A DNA stretch of 61,244 nt from Candidatus Peribacteria bacterium (GCA_031276875.1 JAISMG010000005.1:1-61244), one strand, 5' to 3'. Positions 1-11,229 are shown, numbered from the stretch's first letter. The notes: a model not told the origin generated them from the letters alone. A program made the numbers and translations.

Positions 1-1245
1 TTCCCCGTCATTTCACACGCAATCACTGCTTGTAAAATATCATCGTTCACTTCTTCAATCGTTGCTGGTAAATCTTTTCCTTGTAAAATTTTGTCCGCTG
101 TGGGTTGGGGTGCTTCATACATTGACCAATTGTAGCCGTGTTTACGAGCTTCTTCAAAGGTGGAAGGGTAGTACTCATTAACTACAGTTTCATTGTAGCC
201 AAAGGGACTCAAAGCAGGATGAAAAAATTGTTCTCGTTCTCCCGTTTTCTGCATATGTTCAATGATTTGAGCAACGAGACGTTCGTATTCAGCTTTTTCG
301 TATTGTTTATTCAAGATACAGTGTTGCTGGTTGTGAAGTCCAATACAGCAAAAACAATGATTACATCAAAAACAAATATCAGAATATAGCATTAATACTC
401 CATCGCTTATAACCATACGTTAAATTTTCTACTCCTATAGTTTCGCACGTATATTGCCCTTTTGTTCCGTATCCATCAAAACATTTGGTTGACTAAAATC
501 CCCAATTAAAATATTTATAATCTTCCATATCAAAAATATCATTACAAAAATAACAATGTTTGGTATTATAAAGAAATCTTCCTGATGAGTCCTCAGCATT
601 TACATTAGTATCAAATTGAGTGAATGGAGGCAATTTTAATTGTTGGAGATCCATTTTTTGAATAAGTGATATATATATTCTTCTTTAGAATATGCTTTAT
701 TTTGAATGCAATATTGTTGATTGGTTAATCCTAACATTGAAGCATATTGGAACATCCTATACAGTTCACGCAACTATAACAATCTCTACAATTTTTGAGA
801 AAAAAACTATTGGATACATTATAATATTTATCACAGTTAATACTGTTGTAAGACTGTTCACAATAGTGAGAATACATACAATCAATACAATGAGAACTAT
901 AGGTTATATATGTACAGTAGAGTATGGGTCGGTGTAGGAATAAGGAATTTTTTCCCATTAAATGTTGGAGAAATCTTCTCGTAAAAGTCCACATCCGACT
1001 GGTAAATAGGAAAAGGCAGAAGTTTTTTTGAGCTGATGAAAGGTGAAAGGACCATAAGGTCATTGCACCGTAGAATTCAATAGTTGAAAACTCGCTCCTC
1101 CTTATTCTAAGATTGTATTTGGATAGCAATAATCACTATACCCATTACTGGCTAATTTTTAAGCGAAATGTACTAAAGTTGTTTTGGAGCAAATCGTCTA
1201 CTAATTAAGACTTTATTTGGACAACAATAATTAAAATCAGCTTTT
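1..1245 (-). pseudogene. Decayed cysteine-rich zinc-ribbon protein (CPR type often labelled CaiB/BaiF), cut by the window edge
   Basis: Reading the minus strand from about 1245 down to 1 gives recognisable pieces of one family, but in different frames. Around 945-1130 there is a piece resembling the N-terminal region (IPF/PFPIYQSD). Around 731-900 there is a run of CxxC pairs ending CIGCSNMLQC. Around 395-740 follows NQQYCIQNKAYSKEEY, and around 1-370 QQHCILNKQYEKAEY followed by SPFGYNETVVNEYYP. At least three frame changes and a UAG interrupt it, so I read it as a pseudogene; assembly or long-read indels are the alternative. The last piece continues past the window edge with ACEMTG. The codon at 234-236 is CGA where relatives have W (TGEWGEFF). 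The family is thought to bind zinc; its function is unknown to me, and the CaiB/BaiF label is recalled and probably misleading. Confidence 0.6.
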
Positions 1246-1247
1246 TT

Positions 1248-2696
1248 TTATTTTTGAGCTTCTTTCTTCCTTTTTTCTGCCTCAAAGAATTCAATCGCTT
1301 CTGCCAACTCCTCGTGGTCTTTAGCGTAATCGTGAATATCTATCCCTTTCTGATACGCTTCACAAGATTGGACTAATGCTGTAGCTCCTACTTTCGTTCC
1401 TTTAGGATGAGCGTGCGTTCCTGCTCCCATCGTAGTGATAAAGTCTACATTTCCCATCAAATCAATAAAGGGCTTCAAGAGCGTTGGATTTAATCCTCAC
1501 GAAATAATCGGACAGCATTTTTTGAGCCCTCTCCACGTGTCATCTTCCAAAATTTCAATACTTTTGGCGTCTAATGCCTCTATCGCGATGAAATCTTCAT
1601 CATTCACAGGAATTTTTGCCCACGATTGTTCAAAGGTATGTCCCTTTTTGAAAAGATGCAAAATTCCTTCTGCTGCGACAATGTCTTCACTCGGAGTTCC
1701 TGCCATTTTCCCAACTCCTGCTGTTCCAGTATGAATACCACTCGCTCCCGCTAATCTTGCAAATTTGGAAAGCACCAATACCGTATATCCAATCGGATTT
1801 TCTGGTCTGGTAAATGCTCCGTGTCCTGCTCTGTGAAAGTGAATAAACACATCAGGATATTTTCTTCTCAACGTTTGTACTGCCATTCGTCCTGCCGTGG
1901 TTCCATCAATGAGGAATGCATAACTTCACGGTTCAAATCCAGCATTTCTGATGAGTTCACATCTAGCTAACATTGTATCATAGTCAGAAGCAGAAACATT
2001 AAACGAATGCACTTTTTTGTGTCAGGTTTCTTTTACTGCTTTGTCCATTGCTTGTTTTACGTGAGCTACCATTTTGTCATAGGGACAGAAATCTTGGTCG
2101 GCCTGAGGTTCATCATTTTTTACGAAATCTCCGCCTCCTACCCAGAAATCATAACAGACTTCCGCATATTCAGCAGAAGAAAGCCCCATTTTGGGTTTGA
2201 TAATCGTTCAGAGAATAGGTCTACTGTACACGTTTAAATATTTTCTCATATCATCTAAGGTATAACTTGGTCCATCATATTGTTCTAGCATTACTGGAGG
2301 AAACCAAACGTCAAGTAATTTCAAAGCCTTGACCTCTTTCATTCCAAAGACATTTCCTGCAATGTAGGTCATAATATTTTGTACATTCCCTTCCCTATCA
2401 AAGAGTCTCCAAGGATACGCAATTTTCACCACGCTATCCTCCATATCAATGTCATAGACCAACGCATTTAAAAGTCTGGCGTAAGGTGTTTCTGTTTGGA
2501 CGAGAAAATTGGTTCCTGTACTACTTTCTGCAGAAACTTCAGCAGCAGCCTGAAGGATGTTTAATTTCCCTCAAGGGATCAGGTGAAACGACGCAAGCAT
2601 ATAATCTCCATTATAAGGATTTGCAAGGTCGAGATTGACGTACGCTAATTGATGTTCATTAAGCGTAGTAAGAAGTTCTTTGGCGTTTTGTGACAT
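1248..2696 (-). CDS. Ribulose-1,5-bisphosphate carboxylase, form II/III
   Basis: This 482-residue protein carboxylates ribulose-1,5-bisphosphate. In CPR bacteria it is thought to act in the AMP nucleotide-salvage pathway rather than the Calvin cycle. The catalytic KPK is at residues 167-169, the metal-binding segment GGGDFVKNDE ends with carbamylatable K193, D195 and E196, HFHRAGHG lies at 286-293, the loop-6 region HTGTAGVGKM ends with K330, and the phosphate-binding SGG is at 399-401. HxHRAGHGA plus a long chain points to form II/III. Five UGA codons are in frame, one encoding G400 of SGG, so under the standard code the gene looks shattered. Its promoter lies at 2748-2775. AMP phosphorylase and ribose-1,5-bisphosphate isomerase, the usual pathway partners, are not in the window. 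Confidence 0.95.
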
Positions 2697-2723
2697 TATA
2701 ATAATGAAGTATAAAGAGTAAAA

Positions 2724-2762
2724 AAATCTGACAATACAGATATGTTAAGTATAGTCAGATTT
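2724..2762 (-). terminator. Hairpin terminator overlapping the RuBisCO promoter
   Basis: AAATCTGAC (2724-2732) pairs with GTCAGATTT (2754-2762), with T-runs on both sides, so it could end transcripts from either strand. It sits just after the stop of the minus-strand gene 2817-4013. One arm lies inside the spacer of the RuBisCO promoter, so RuBisCO transcripts would carry only the other arm. Confidence 0.6.
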
Positions 2763-2775
2763 CTTTTTTTTGCAA
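2748..2775 (-). promoter_or_regulatory. Promoter of the RuBisCO gene
   Basis: On the minus strand, TTGCAA (2770-2775), a 16-base spacer and TATACT (2748-2753). The same TTGCA(A/T)-16-TATACT arrangement precedes several other genes here. The start codon at 2696 is about 50 bases downstream. Confidence 0.6.
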
Positions 2776-2816
2776 ATTTTGGAGGGATTTTTTATGATAA
2801 GGGTAAGAGACAGGTT

Positions 2817-4013
2817 TTATTCCATATTCTGTTGCAGACTATCAATATGCTTTTTTCGTTCTTGTGCCCTGTCCTTTGCAATAATTATACCAGCATTCCA
2901 ATCACTCTCTAAACATTTTTCTTCTTGTTGCTTTAAAATCTGATTTACAATTTCTTTAATACAAGGAAGATTTTCGTTTATTTTTTCCCATTCCCTCTCA
3001 TCAAATTTGTGTCCCAAATAACGCCTAATATATATATTTGGACTCTCAGATAGTTGTAAAAGATGCGGAAGTTCCATAAGTTTAATAAGCTCAAGTTTAA
3101 AAACTTGTTTTACAAATTTTTGTTCTAAGGGAGAAAGCTTTGAACGTTCCAAACCATATTTATTTTTAAATTTTTCATTCTCTTTGGTCTGCTTTTCAAG
3201 TTGCTTTTTTCTCTTTTTGATGTCCTTTTCAATCTCTTTAAAAAAACTATTATACCCCAGAACTATCTTCTTGCATTCTTCTTCAGTAAATCCGTTACTC
3301 TTGAGATAGGCTTGCAAAGTTTGCTTCTCTTCTTCTCCAACTATTATTTCAGAGTTTCTATCTTTATCAAATGAATTATTATACTTCTGAAAAAGAGCCA
3401 AAGCTTCCTCTGCTTCTTCAAGAGAGAGATTTCACAGAAACAAAGTGAATTTTTCTTGAAACTGTCGATATTGTTCCCATTGCTCGTAGTCTTTCTGTTG
3501 TCGTGGTAGATATCCCATTCAACTATTTATTCACAACGTATCATAAAGATAAGGATTTGAAAATAAGGAATAAAGATTATTTGCCGTTTCTTGGTCTGCT
3601 TTTTCATCCTGTTTTTTCTCTACTTTATCTTTCAAAAAAGAAAATATTTTTCCCATTATATCAAACAACTCTCCATCAAGGATACCAACTTCTTTTTGCA
3701 TTTTTTGCAAGTTTTCTTTAGGCTCATTGGTAAGTTGATATTCTTTTTTATAAGCTTTACATTCATCATATAGCTCTTGTTGTTCTTCAGGTGATAAATT
3801 AGTAATATACTGTTTCATAGTATGAACATACTCAGCAATAACATCTGCTCTTCTAAAACGCTCTGCACGATTGGTCGGAAGGGCATTTTTATCCAATCAA
3901 AAAGTTTTTATCAAAGAGTTGGATATGTTATCAAGCACTTCATACCAACCATATCTTATCTCTTTCAAACGATTACCTAACTCAGAACCCATACCTACGC
4001 GATTATCTTTCAT
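2817..4013 (-). CDS. Hypothetical helical protein
   Basis: A 398-residue frame with four in-frame UGA codons (after KTF, DTL, INS and LFL), starting MKDNRVGMGSELG. It is very rich in Lys, Glu and Gln with long predicted helices; the C-terminal half is near-continuous charged helix and could be coiled coil. I see no signal peptide, membrane segment or catalytic motif, and I do not recognise the family. Read with the standard code it appears as separate fragments, but frame continuity across four UGA codons argues for a single gene. It stands alone between the AspRS gene, which is divergent, and RuBisCO, and ends at a hairpin terminator. Confidence 0.75.
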
Positions 4014-4142
4014 TTGCTAATAATAAGAATTAAAAACATTTTCTACTATAATCAAACAACATACAAAAGTCAAGTTAATATTTCATAGTTACATATTTTT
4101 ACCTAATAGATAAGAAATCAGACCGTTTTTATATTATTGCTC

Positions 4143-4170
4143 TTGATTTTTTGTTGGTAAATTCTACTCT
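4143..4170 (+). promoter_or_regulatory. Promoter of the AspRS gene
   Basis: TTGATT (4143-4148), a 16-base spacer and TACTCT (4165-4170). The AspRS start codon follows 34 bases later without a Shine-Dalgarno motif. Confidence 0.45.
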
Positions 4171-4203
4171 ATCGTTGTAGATTTATTTACTGTAGTACTA
4201 CTG

Positions 4204-5520
4204 ATGTTTAAAGACACTATTCTTTCAGGACAATTACCTGAATATATCGGCAAAACTGCCACGCTCCGTGGACACCTCCACACCGTCCGCAATGTTGGAG
4301 CAAATCTTGCGTTTCTCATTCTCAGAGATAGAAACGGACTTGCTCAAGTCGTGATAGAAGACCCTGCTGAAATCGCAAAATTGGATGGAGCATTACTTGG
4401 CTCTATCGTGATGGCTACAGGAACCGTAGCACAGATGACCAAAGGGAAATTCCCCTTTGAGCTCCAAAAATCGACCGTTGAAGTGCTCAATAAAGTCATC
4501 TATCCTTCTCCTATAGATATTTCCAAAGATACCATAAATGCTGATGGAGAAACCATTCACGACCATAAAGTAGTCGTACTCCGTCATCCCAGACAGCAGA
4601 AGATTTTCAAAATTGCTGGGATAATTGAAAAATATATGAGAGCGTTTCGAGATGAAAATGACTTTACTCAAATCAATAGTCCCAAAATCATCTGATTTCC
4701 GACAGAAGGTGGAGCAGAACTTTTTGAAATGGAATACTTTGGTCGTAAAGCGTATCTGGCACAAAGTCCTCAGTTTTATAAACAGATGATGGTGCCTGTC
4801 TTTGAAAGAGTATATGAAATCTGAAAAGCCTATAGAGCAGAAAAAAGCAATACCAGCAGACATACCACTGAAATTTTGATGTTGGATATGGAAATGGGAT
4901 TTATTGATAGTTTTGATGATATTATCGAAATGACAGAAAGGTTTGTGAATTATGTGATTGAACATACCCGACAAGAAGGAGAAAAACTGCTGTTGGCATT
5001 GGGAGCGACGAAACCCTTGCTAGTACCAAACTTTCCTCGTATTAGTGTAGAAAAATTACACACATTGATGAAACAAGAAACGGGAGAAGACCACATCGGA
5101 GAAAAAGATTTAGCACCATCAGAGGAGAAATTCATTTGTGAATATTCCGCACAACATCGAGGGTCAGATTTTGTGATTGTGGACGGATTTCCACGGTCTG
5201 ACGCAAAATTTTATCATCACCAAAATGAAGAAAATGCTGAAATAGCTGATAGAGCCGATTTACTTTTCAGGGGAGTAGAGATTATCACGCTCACACAACG
5301 TGAAGTACATTATGAAACATTAGTTGCACAAATTGCTGCTCAAGGACTAAACCCTGACCATCCGGGATTGAAGCATTATTTGGATGCCTTTAAATATGGA
5401 ATGCCGGAAGAAGGATGATTTGGACTAGGAATTTCGAGGTTTGTGCAGAAAGTGATTGGATTGGACAATATCAAAGAAGCGGAACTTTTCCCGAGAGATA
5501 TGCAGAGATTGACACCGTAA
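4204..5520 (+). CDS. aspS: Aspartyl-tRNA synthetase, archaeal-type (probably non-discriminating Asp/Asn)
   Basis: This 438-residue class II synthetase charges tRNA-Asp. An N-terminal OB-fold anticodon-binding domain (about 1-110) precedes the catalytic core. Motif 2 is [17 protein letters not shown] with the following TSRH, motif 3 is [11 protein letters not shown], and the C-terminus [10 protein letters not shown] is typical of the archaeal/eukaryotic type. The bacterial GAD insertion is absent, and the length suits the archaeal form. Such enzymes often also charge tRNA-Asn and rely on GatCAB; this is inferred, not shown. Three UGA codons encode glycine (KIIG, YEIG, EEGG). The CGG and CGA codons in FP-CGG-SDAKFYH and QH-CGA-GSDF are read as Trp. 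Confidence 0.92.
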
Positions 5521-5535
5521 GAAGAGATAGAAAAC

Positions 5536-5600
5536 ACTACTGTCCAAATAAAAATTTTTGGATAAAAGAAAATACAAGCGAGTAGCTCATTTTTTATCTA
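5536..5600 (+). repeat. Remnant repeat, copy 1 (related to 24268-24330)
   Basis: ACTACTGTCCAAATAA and the following roughly 40 bases match 24268-24330 closely. Both can be read as Y-C-(P/S)-N-x-N-F-W-I-x-E-N, reminiscent of the start of a zinc-ribbon domain like that in the pseudogene at 1-1245. I infer debris of a dispersed gene family. Confidence 0.4.
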
Positions 5601-5687
5601 AAATACTGTTTAATAGTTTAATTAGACAAGTTGTGGTAAATTCTGATATTTATAACAAAACTTATCCCCAACATTACAACAACATCC

Positions 5688-6110
5688 TTACCTATGTACC
5701 ACATAGTACGTTGATGAAACACGGTTAAAATCAATAGCTCCCTGTTCATCACAATAGTCTGCAAGGTTTCCTTGCTTTTGAAGGGATTTTATCGCTTTAA
5801 AATCCTCATAAGGCACAAGACGAGCTACTTCTTCTCCGTGATGTAAAATTAAAGCTCTAATCGCTTCTATCCCTGTTTCCGCTGAAAGTTCCTGAGAAAT
5901 CTCTTTGGCGTAAAGTTCTATAATTGCATTCCTCCTTCGAGAATTATCAAAGCGAAGTTTCCCTCTTTTAAGGTCTATAGTATTAGTGCCTAATGCTACA
6001 ATTCTTATTCAGCTTTGTTGGAGTTTTTTTATCAAGAGAAAGGTAGTCCTATAAGACAGAGGAATAGTAAGAAATTCATCTTTATTTTTAAATAAAAAAA
6101 TTTCATTCAA
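5688..6110 (-). CDS. Hypothetical protein or N-terminally truncated gene remnant
   Basis: About 140 codons, running from TTG at 6108-6110 to TAA at 5688-5690 with one in-frame UGA (LQQSG). The frame contains no methionine at all, so either it uses the rare TTG start or it has lost its N-terminus. Residues such as ELYAKEISQELSAETGIEAI and GEEVARLVPYEDF look like a folded alpha/beta protein, but I recognise no family. It lies in a 700-base gap between two plus-strand genes; the rest of that gap (5521-5687 and 6111-6226) shows only the repeat remnant at 5536. Confidence 0.4.
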
Positions 6111-6226
6111 AACTCACTGCTTATCTTACTTAATTAGCTCTTTGGTGCATTTCGCTTGCACATTAGCTTTGGGGTTGTTTTTCTTTTTCTAAATCATATA
6201 AACAAGTGTTTTAATTTGTCATCTTT

Positions 6227-8236
6227 ATGCAAATGCAAAAAAAAATCTGATGGGGAATCCTTGCTCTAAGTCTAGCAATCATCCCTTATTTTGCTTCAGC
6301 AACAGAGCGAAACTTGCCCAATATCCGTATCATTACTCGTGCAGAGCGATGAGCCGATGAAAGTATCAGACTTTTGACCAAATCTAAAGCTGAACTTGCT
6401 GCCGAAAACGCAGAAAAAGACAAAGCACGACTCCTTAATCTCAAAACCACCAATCCCACTGCTTATCAGGCAGAACTGAAAAAAAGAGAAGCAGCCCAGG
6501 CCACCGCTGCACAGAATGCGAAAATCTCTGCTGAAAGAAGTGCATTTATGAAAAAAAATTACCTGAATGATTGGACTTATGATAGTACCAGAGATAAACA
6601 GGGGAATTATTATCTCGTCTATCCCGACCAACTTAAACATACCAAAACTAAACTCGTGGTCCATCATACCGCAATGGAATACGATACTCAGCGAACTCCT
6701 GAGGAAATCAAGCAACATCTGCAACGTATCTATCGTTATCATACGATTGATAGGGATTTTGGTGATATTGGATACAATTTTTTGATTGACCATTTGGGGA
6801 ATATTTACGAAGGGAGAGCTGGCGGAGAAGGAGCTGTAGGAATGCACGTTGCATACAATAATATTGCGTCGGTAGGCATTTCATTGATGGGGAATTTTGA
6901 AGAAACGGAACCTTCTCAAGCACAAATTGACGCGTTGACAGACCTTCTCACGGCTCTCGCGAAACAGTATCATATTGACCCAACCGCTCAGGAACAGTAT
7001 TTTCAGCCTTCTTCCTCTGCTCCCTATATGAGTGTCAAAACGTTGTCAACTATCGTAGGACACGGAGACATTGCACCTACTGCTTGCCCGTGAGTATATA
7101 TCAATACTTTGCTTCCTTTTATCAGAACAGAAGTAGCTAAAAGGCTTAAGGGAGAACATCCAAATCAAATTGCGGTTTCTCCGACCTCTTCTCCTTTTTC
7201 TTCCAGATTGAAAAAGCTCCAAGAAACCCAGCCAGAACTTTTGAAAACAGTGCTTCAACTTATCCGCGAAAGATACAAAGGCATCCTGCCTCAGGCAACA
7301 AATTTCATCAATAAACTTGCTTTTCATTACACAGAAAATGAGATAAAAAATCTGATTACTCAGCAGATTTCTGTGCTATTGTACGAATTGACTACCAACT
7401 ATAAAACGTTTGAAATTGGATGTGAAGGAGGATGTTCTCTTACCATAAATGGCACTGCATATCAGCAACCTCAAGCGACTATTACACGAACAACAGAAGG
7501 AATGTTTATCCAAATTCCAGCACTTGGAAATGCATTTCCAACGGAGAACATAGTCATTTCTTCTCTTAATCAAGGACTGGTGAGTATCACAAATTACTCT
7601 CGCAAATCCTATGCAAACATTCCACGAAACACTTTCCGCGGTACACTCATCTTCCAAAAAGACCGCTACCAAGCTCCAGATGGAACGCTGAAAAATGGTT
7701 TTGTAGTCATCAATCAGCTTCCTTTCTCTGAGTATTTGAAAGGAATAGTAGAGACAAACGACCAAGAACATTTGGAAAAAAATAAAGTGATGGCACTGAT
7801 TGCCAAAAACTATGCCTTATTTTATCTCAACAACCACAACCTACATCCAAATATCCCCGCTGAAGCTTCTTATGATGCCATTGATAGTCCAGAAATGTTC
7901 CAAAAATACGTGGGAGCAGGAGCGGAAAAAACTTTAACGAAACGGTACGAAGCTTTGGAAGCCACGAAACACCAAGTCGTGCTGTACTCTGGAATGCTAC
8001 CAATCCTTCCCTATTTTTCTTGTTCGGCAGGATTTACCTTGTCGGCACTCGAAAAGCGAGGATGGAAAGATACCCCGTATTTGCAGTCAGTCTTTGATTT
8101 TGCTGTTTGTCCAGATTTTGAAGGACACGGTGTGGGATTAGCTGGCAAAGGTGCTGAATATTTTGCTCAAAAAGGGATGAAAGCTGATGAAATCTTGCAG
8201 CGATATTATCCCAGTGTAGCAGTAGTTGATGTGTAA
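6227..8236 (+). CDS. Secreted peptidoglycan hydrolase: PGRP/amidase_2 fused to a SpoIID domain
   Basis: A 669-residue exported protein. A signal segment (about 7-26) is followed by ITRAE-x-GADES, the start of the PGRP amidase fold, where x is CGA (6347-6349) and so read as the canonical Trp. Zinc ligands are visible in VVHHTA, GMHVAYNN and GHGDIAPTACPG. The C-terminal half is a SpoIID-type domain, with INQLPFSEYLKGI, FSCSAGFT and the closing GHGVGLAGKGAEYFAQKG. The first domain should cut the MurNAc-L-Ala amide bond. SpoIID is a lytic transglycosylase acting on stem-less glycan, the product of the first domain, so the fusion could work processively (inference). Three UGA codons encode glycine. 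I chose the first of two close ATGs. Confidence 0.88.
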
Positions 8237-8262
8237 GCTAAGATTTATTTTTTCTGATAGCG

Positions 8263-8934
8263 ATGCCTTTTACCTTTTCAAGACGAAAGAAGATGTGATG
8301 GATACCTCTAACACTTGCAATGCTCGTAGGAGTGATGTTGCTCTTGTATGTTTGGTATATTGCGTATTTTTTGCGTTTGCCTTCACGTGATATTCCTGAT
8401 AATGAACAGCTTTTTTTGAGTCCCGCAAATGGGAAAATTATTGCCATTCTCACCAATCCCACGCAAGACACCATCCTCTACAAACAACATCGTAAAGTAG
8501 TAGACAATTTTATCGCTTGAATTGGAAGCGGTGCGACAATGGTTTCTATTATGATGACGCCACTCAATGTGCATTATCAGAGAATGCCGACCACAGCGAC
8601 CTTGATTGAACAAGTGTATGTCCCCGGAAAATACAAAAACGCGATGACAAAAGCCAAAAAGCTCTCCGCAACACTTCAAAATGAATATAATGCAATGCTC
8701 TTTGAAAGGGAGGACGGCATTCGTTTTAAAGTTATCCAGATTGCGTGAGTATTGGCAAAAAGAATTGTGTCGTATCTTCACGTAGGAGATGAAAAGAACC
8801 AAGGAGAGGTGATAGGATTGATTAAGTTTGGAAGTCAGGTCAGCATTATCTTTGATAGTCAGGTAGAAGTAGTTGCCCAAGTGGGAGATACGGTCATTGA
8901 TGGAGAAACGATATTGGCAAAAGTGAAGTCTTAA
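8263..8934 (+). CDS. psd: Phosphatidylserine decarboxylase, short archaeal-type proenzyme
   Basis: This 223-residue protein would decarboxylate phosphatidylserine to phosphatidylethanolamine. A membrane segment (about 12-35) is followed by a Psd core: TPLNVHYQRMP, QIAGVLAKRIVSYL and LIKFGSQV. G190-S191 in FGS would be the self-cleavage site that yields the pyruvoyl cofactor. The length matches the short form rather than the 300-residue E. coli type. Three UGA codons are in frame. It starts 26 bases after the amidase gene and is probably co-transcribed with it. Many CPR bacteria lack phospholipid synthesis, so this may modify acquired lipids (inference). Confidence 0.85.
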
Positions 8935-8989
8935 TAGGAAAGAAGTATCAAGGAACCCCTACCAGCACAGCAACAAAATAAAAACTAGC

Positions 8990-9017
8990 TTGAAAAAGCT
9001 GTACATATTCCTATGCT
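8990..9017 (+). promoter_or_regulatory. Candidate promoter of the SLH gene
   Basis: TTGAAA (8990-8995), a 16-base spacer and TATGCT (9012-9017), 42 bases before the ATG at 9060. Confidence 0.4.
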
Positions 9018-9059
9018 ACAGAATAGATGTAAGATGTTTTACCCTTTATTTTTAACGCG

Positions 9060-11000
9060 ATGAAGAACATAGCAAGAATACTAGGATGAAACCTACTCGC
9101 AATAGCAGCTTTTTCTTTCTTTTTTTCTTTCATTCAAGCAGGCTATGAAGTACAACTCAACCTCGCAGATAAAAAAGTCTACCTGATGTCGGGAACAACG
9201 AAAATTTCTGTGGATAACGTGCAACAATATTTTTCTGGGGAGGTGATAACTGGCATTATCAAAGAAGAAATCAAAGTCATCACAGGAAACGATAATCCTT
9301 TTAGTGGAAATAGTGTAAAGTTTGGTGCTTACGTCCGCTCAGAACTCACCACGTGAACCGAATTTGACAAAGCCCTCTACCGAATGTATCAGAATGGATT
9401 AACAATGTACGCCACAGCCACTGACTATAGACCTTCTGACCTTTTGACGAGAGAAGAAAGTGCCAAAATTATTGGACAACTGTTTGAAGTATTAGGATTT
9501 GAAAAGAAGGAAAAAAACGTTAATTGTGCGTTTGTAGACGCTAAAAGTTTTGACCCGACATTGGCACTCCATATTCAGAAGGTCTGTAAACGGGGCATTT
9601 TTAGAGGAAATGACAAAACTTCTGAATATATGCCTCACAACCAGTTGACCAAAGGGGAAATTTTAGCAGTTCTTATCAGAATTTTGGAAGGGAAACTGTC
9701 CAATGAAACCGATAGTCCACGATGGATTGAATATTATGTGAAATCGAGAATTCTCCAGCTTACCCAAGAAACCAATTTGCTCAGCATTGATACTTCCATT
9801 ACAAGATATGAGGTTGCATTACTTATCTATAGATTTAAAAATCTGATTGTAGGCACCAACGGAGAAAGCCGTTTACTCGAAATTCTGAGAACCATCTATG
9901 TAGCCGTTGATGAAAGACCTGACGAATACCTCAAAATGATTGATGATATTCTCAGAGAATGGAGAAAAGCTGTAGGAGAAAGTTCTATAGGAAACCACAC
10001 AAACAGTTCAACTACCGGTTCTGGGAACACGTCGGGAACTACTTCTGGAAGCACTTCTGGAGAAAATGAAATAGATTTAAATCTGATTGTAGGAGATTTT
10101 TCGTTGGTGGATGACCCAGAATTTAATGAAGCCATCAATCGAATGTATGACGCCCAAATTACTAATTACAATACTCCTGATGCTTATATGCCTTTTCAGA
10201 AAATCACTCGTGAACAAGTAGCTAAAATGCTGGATAAATTTGCTACGGCTACCACACTGACCACGATTAGAAATCCTTCTCCGTGTAGCTTTTCGGATGT
10301 TAGTTCTGGGTCAGCTTTTTTTACTGCTATTAGCAATGTGTGTAAGTATGGAGCAATGAAAGGAGCAAATGGGAAGTTTTCTCCTACAGAAATAGTGAGT
10401 AAAGCTGAATTTATTGCGATATTGATTAGACTGTTTGAAGGAAAATCTCTGGATGAAAGTTTAAATCCTCGATGGACGGAATATTACAAAAAAGCAATAG
10501 AATTGAGTTTGATTTCTGCACAAGATACGGTCTCGTTTCCAAACGCTATTTCCAGATATGAAGTTGCTCTTTTCCTCTACAGAATGAAAGTACGTCGGAC
10601 AATGTTTAGTAACCTTAATGGTACCGCCTTAACCGATGAAGTTGTCAGAACGTTGGAAAATACTACCTTATCTGGTGAAGAAAAAAAATCAGGAAAAATT
10701 GCTGTAGACCTTGTCAGTCTCAATAATAGAGATTTCACTAATGGATATATAGAACTCTTTGGACAAAGATATATCCTCAAAAAATCTACGTTGACAACCT
10801 ATAATGTAGGAACCAATAGTTTTGTATGGTATGGAGATTTAGTAGATTTAGAAACAGATAAATATATAGGAACAACGACCTTTATTATTACCAATGCTAA
10901 TTTAACAGAAGGAATTATCCGTTTTTCTTCTCTGAAAACTTCGTATTATATTTCCAAAGACCCCCTCACTACTGCATATTATCATATTAAACAGGTGTAA
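9060..11000 (+). CDS. Exported S-layer-homology (SLH) repeat protein
   Basis: A 646-residue protein with a signal peptide (about 1-34) and two blocks of SLH-like motifs, near residues 105-265 and 355-510. Each block contains TREE/TREQ-type starts, a Cys pair around CAFVD or CSFSD, and an ISRYEVAL/ITRYEVAL ending. A Ser/Thr/Gly linker (about 311-340) separates them. SLH motifs usually bind cell-wall glycan, so this is likely a wall-anchored surface protein. The C-terminal 130 residues are unrecognised. CGA precedes M in both ALY-x-MYQNG and AIN-x-MYDAQ and precedes W in NP-x-WTEYY, consistent with Trp. Two UGA codons lie near the start. Confidence 0.82.
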
Positions 11001-11120
11001 TCGCAACACAACCTATTGATTGTCTTTTTGCTAATCCCTAATAATTTTGCCGTCTGACTGGCTGTAAGATCAATAGAAAAACACTTCAATATTTTTTTCG
11101 TTTTAAATCGACTGAGATTA
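11001..11120 (-). pseudogene. IS1595/ISXO2-type transposase remnant, N-terminal HTH
   Basis: The minus strand reads KKILKCFSIDLTASQTAKLL followed by GISKKTINR, the helix-turn-helix near the start of ISXO2-like transposases (family pattern F-xx-DLTA-xQ-xAKLL-GI-xx-xTIN). An in-frame stop lies upstream and the frame ends near the SLH gene stop. It is detached from the C-terminal piece at 11230 and in the opposite orientation. Confidence 0.6.
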
Positions 11121-11229
11121 CTGTTTTAATTTGCATATCTATTTATACTATTTTGCGAATTCTAATCAAGAGCCTAAACATTATAGAGTTAATCACTGAG
11201 AAAATAAATTTAGTAGATGAAATTGACAG

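Noticed and set aside
1248-2696. RuBisCO and dozens of other genes as frameshifted or nonsense pseudogenes
   Set aside because: All interruptions are UGA, always in the same frame, at family Gly positions, and a tRNA-Gly(UCA) is present.
4393-4974. Minus-strand 193-codon frame opposite the AspRS gene
   Set aside because: The plus-strand product is an unmistakable AspRS; the antisense frame has no protein-like composition.
6296-6847. Minus-strand 183-codon frame opposite the amidase
   Set aside because: Shadow of the PGRP domain, which has conserved zinc ligands.
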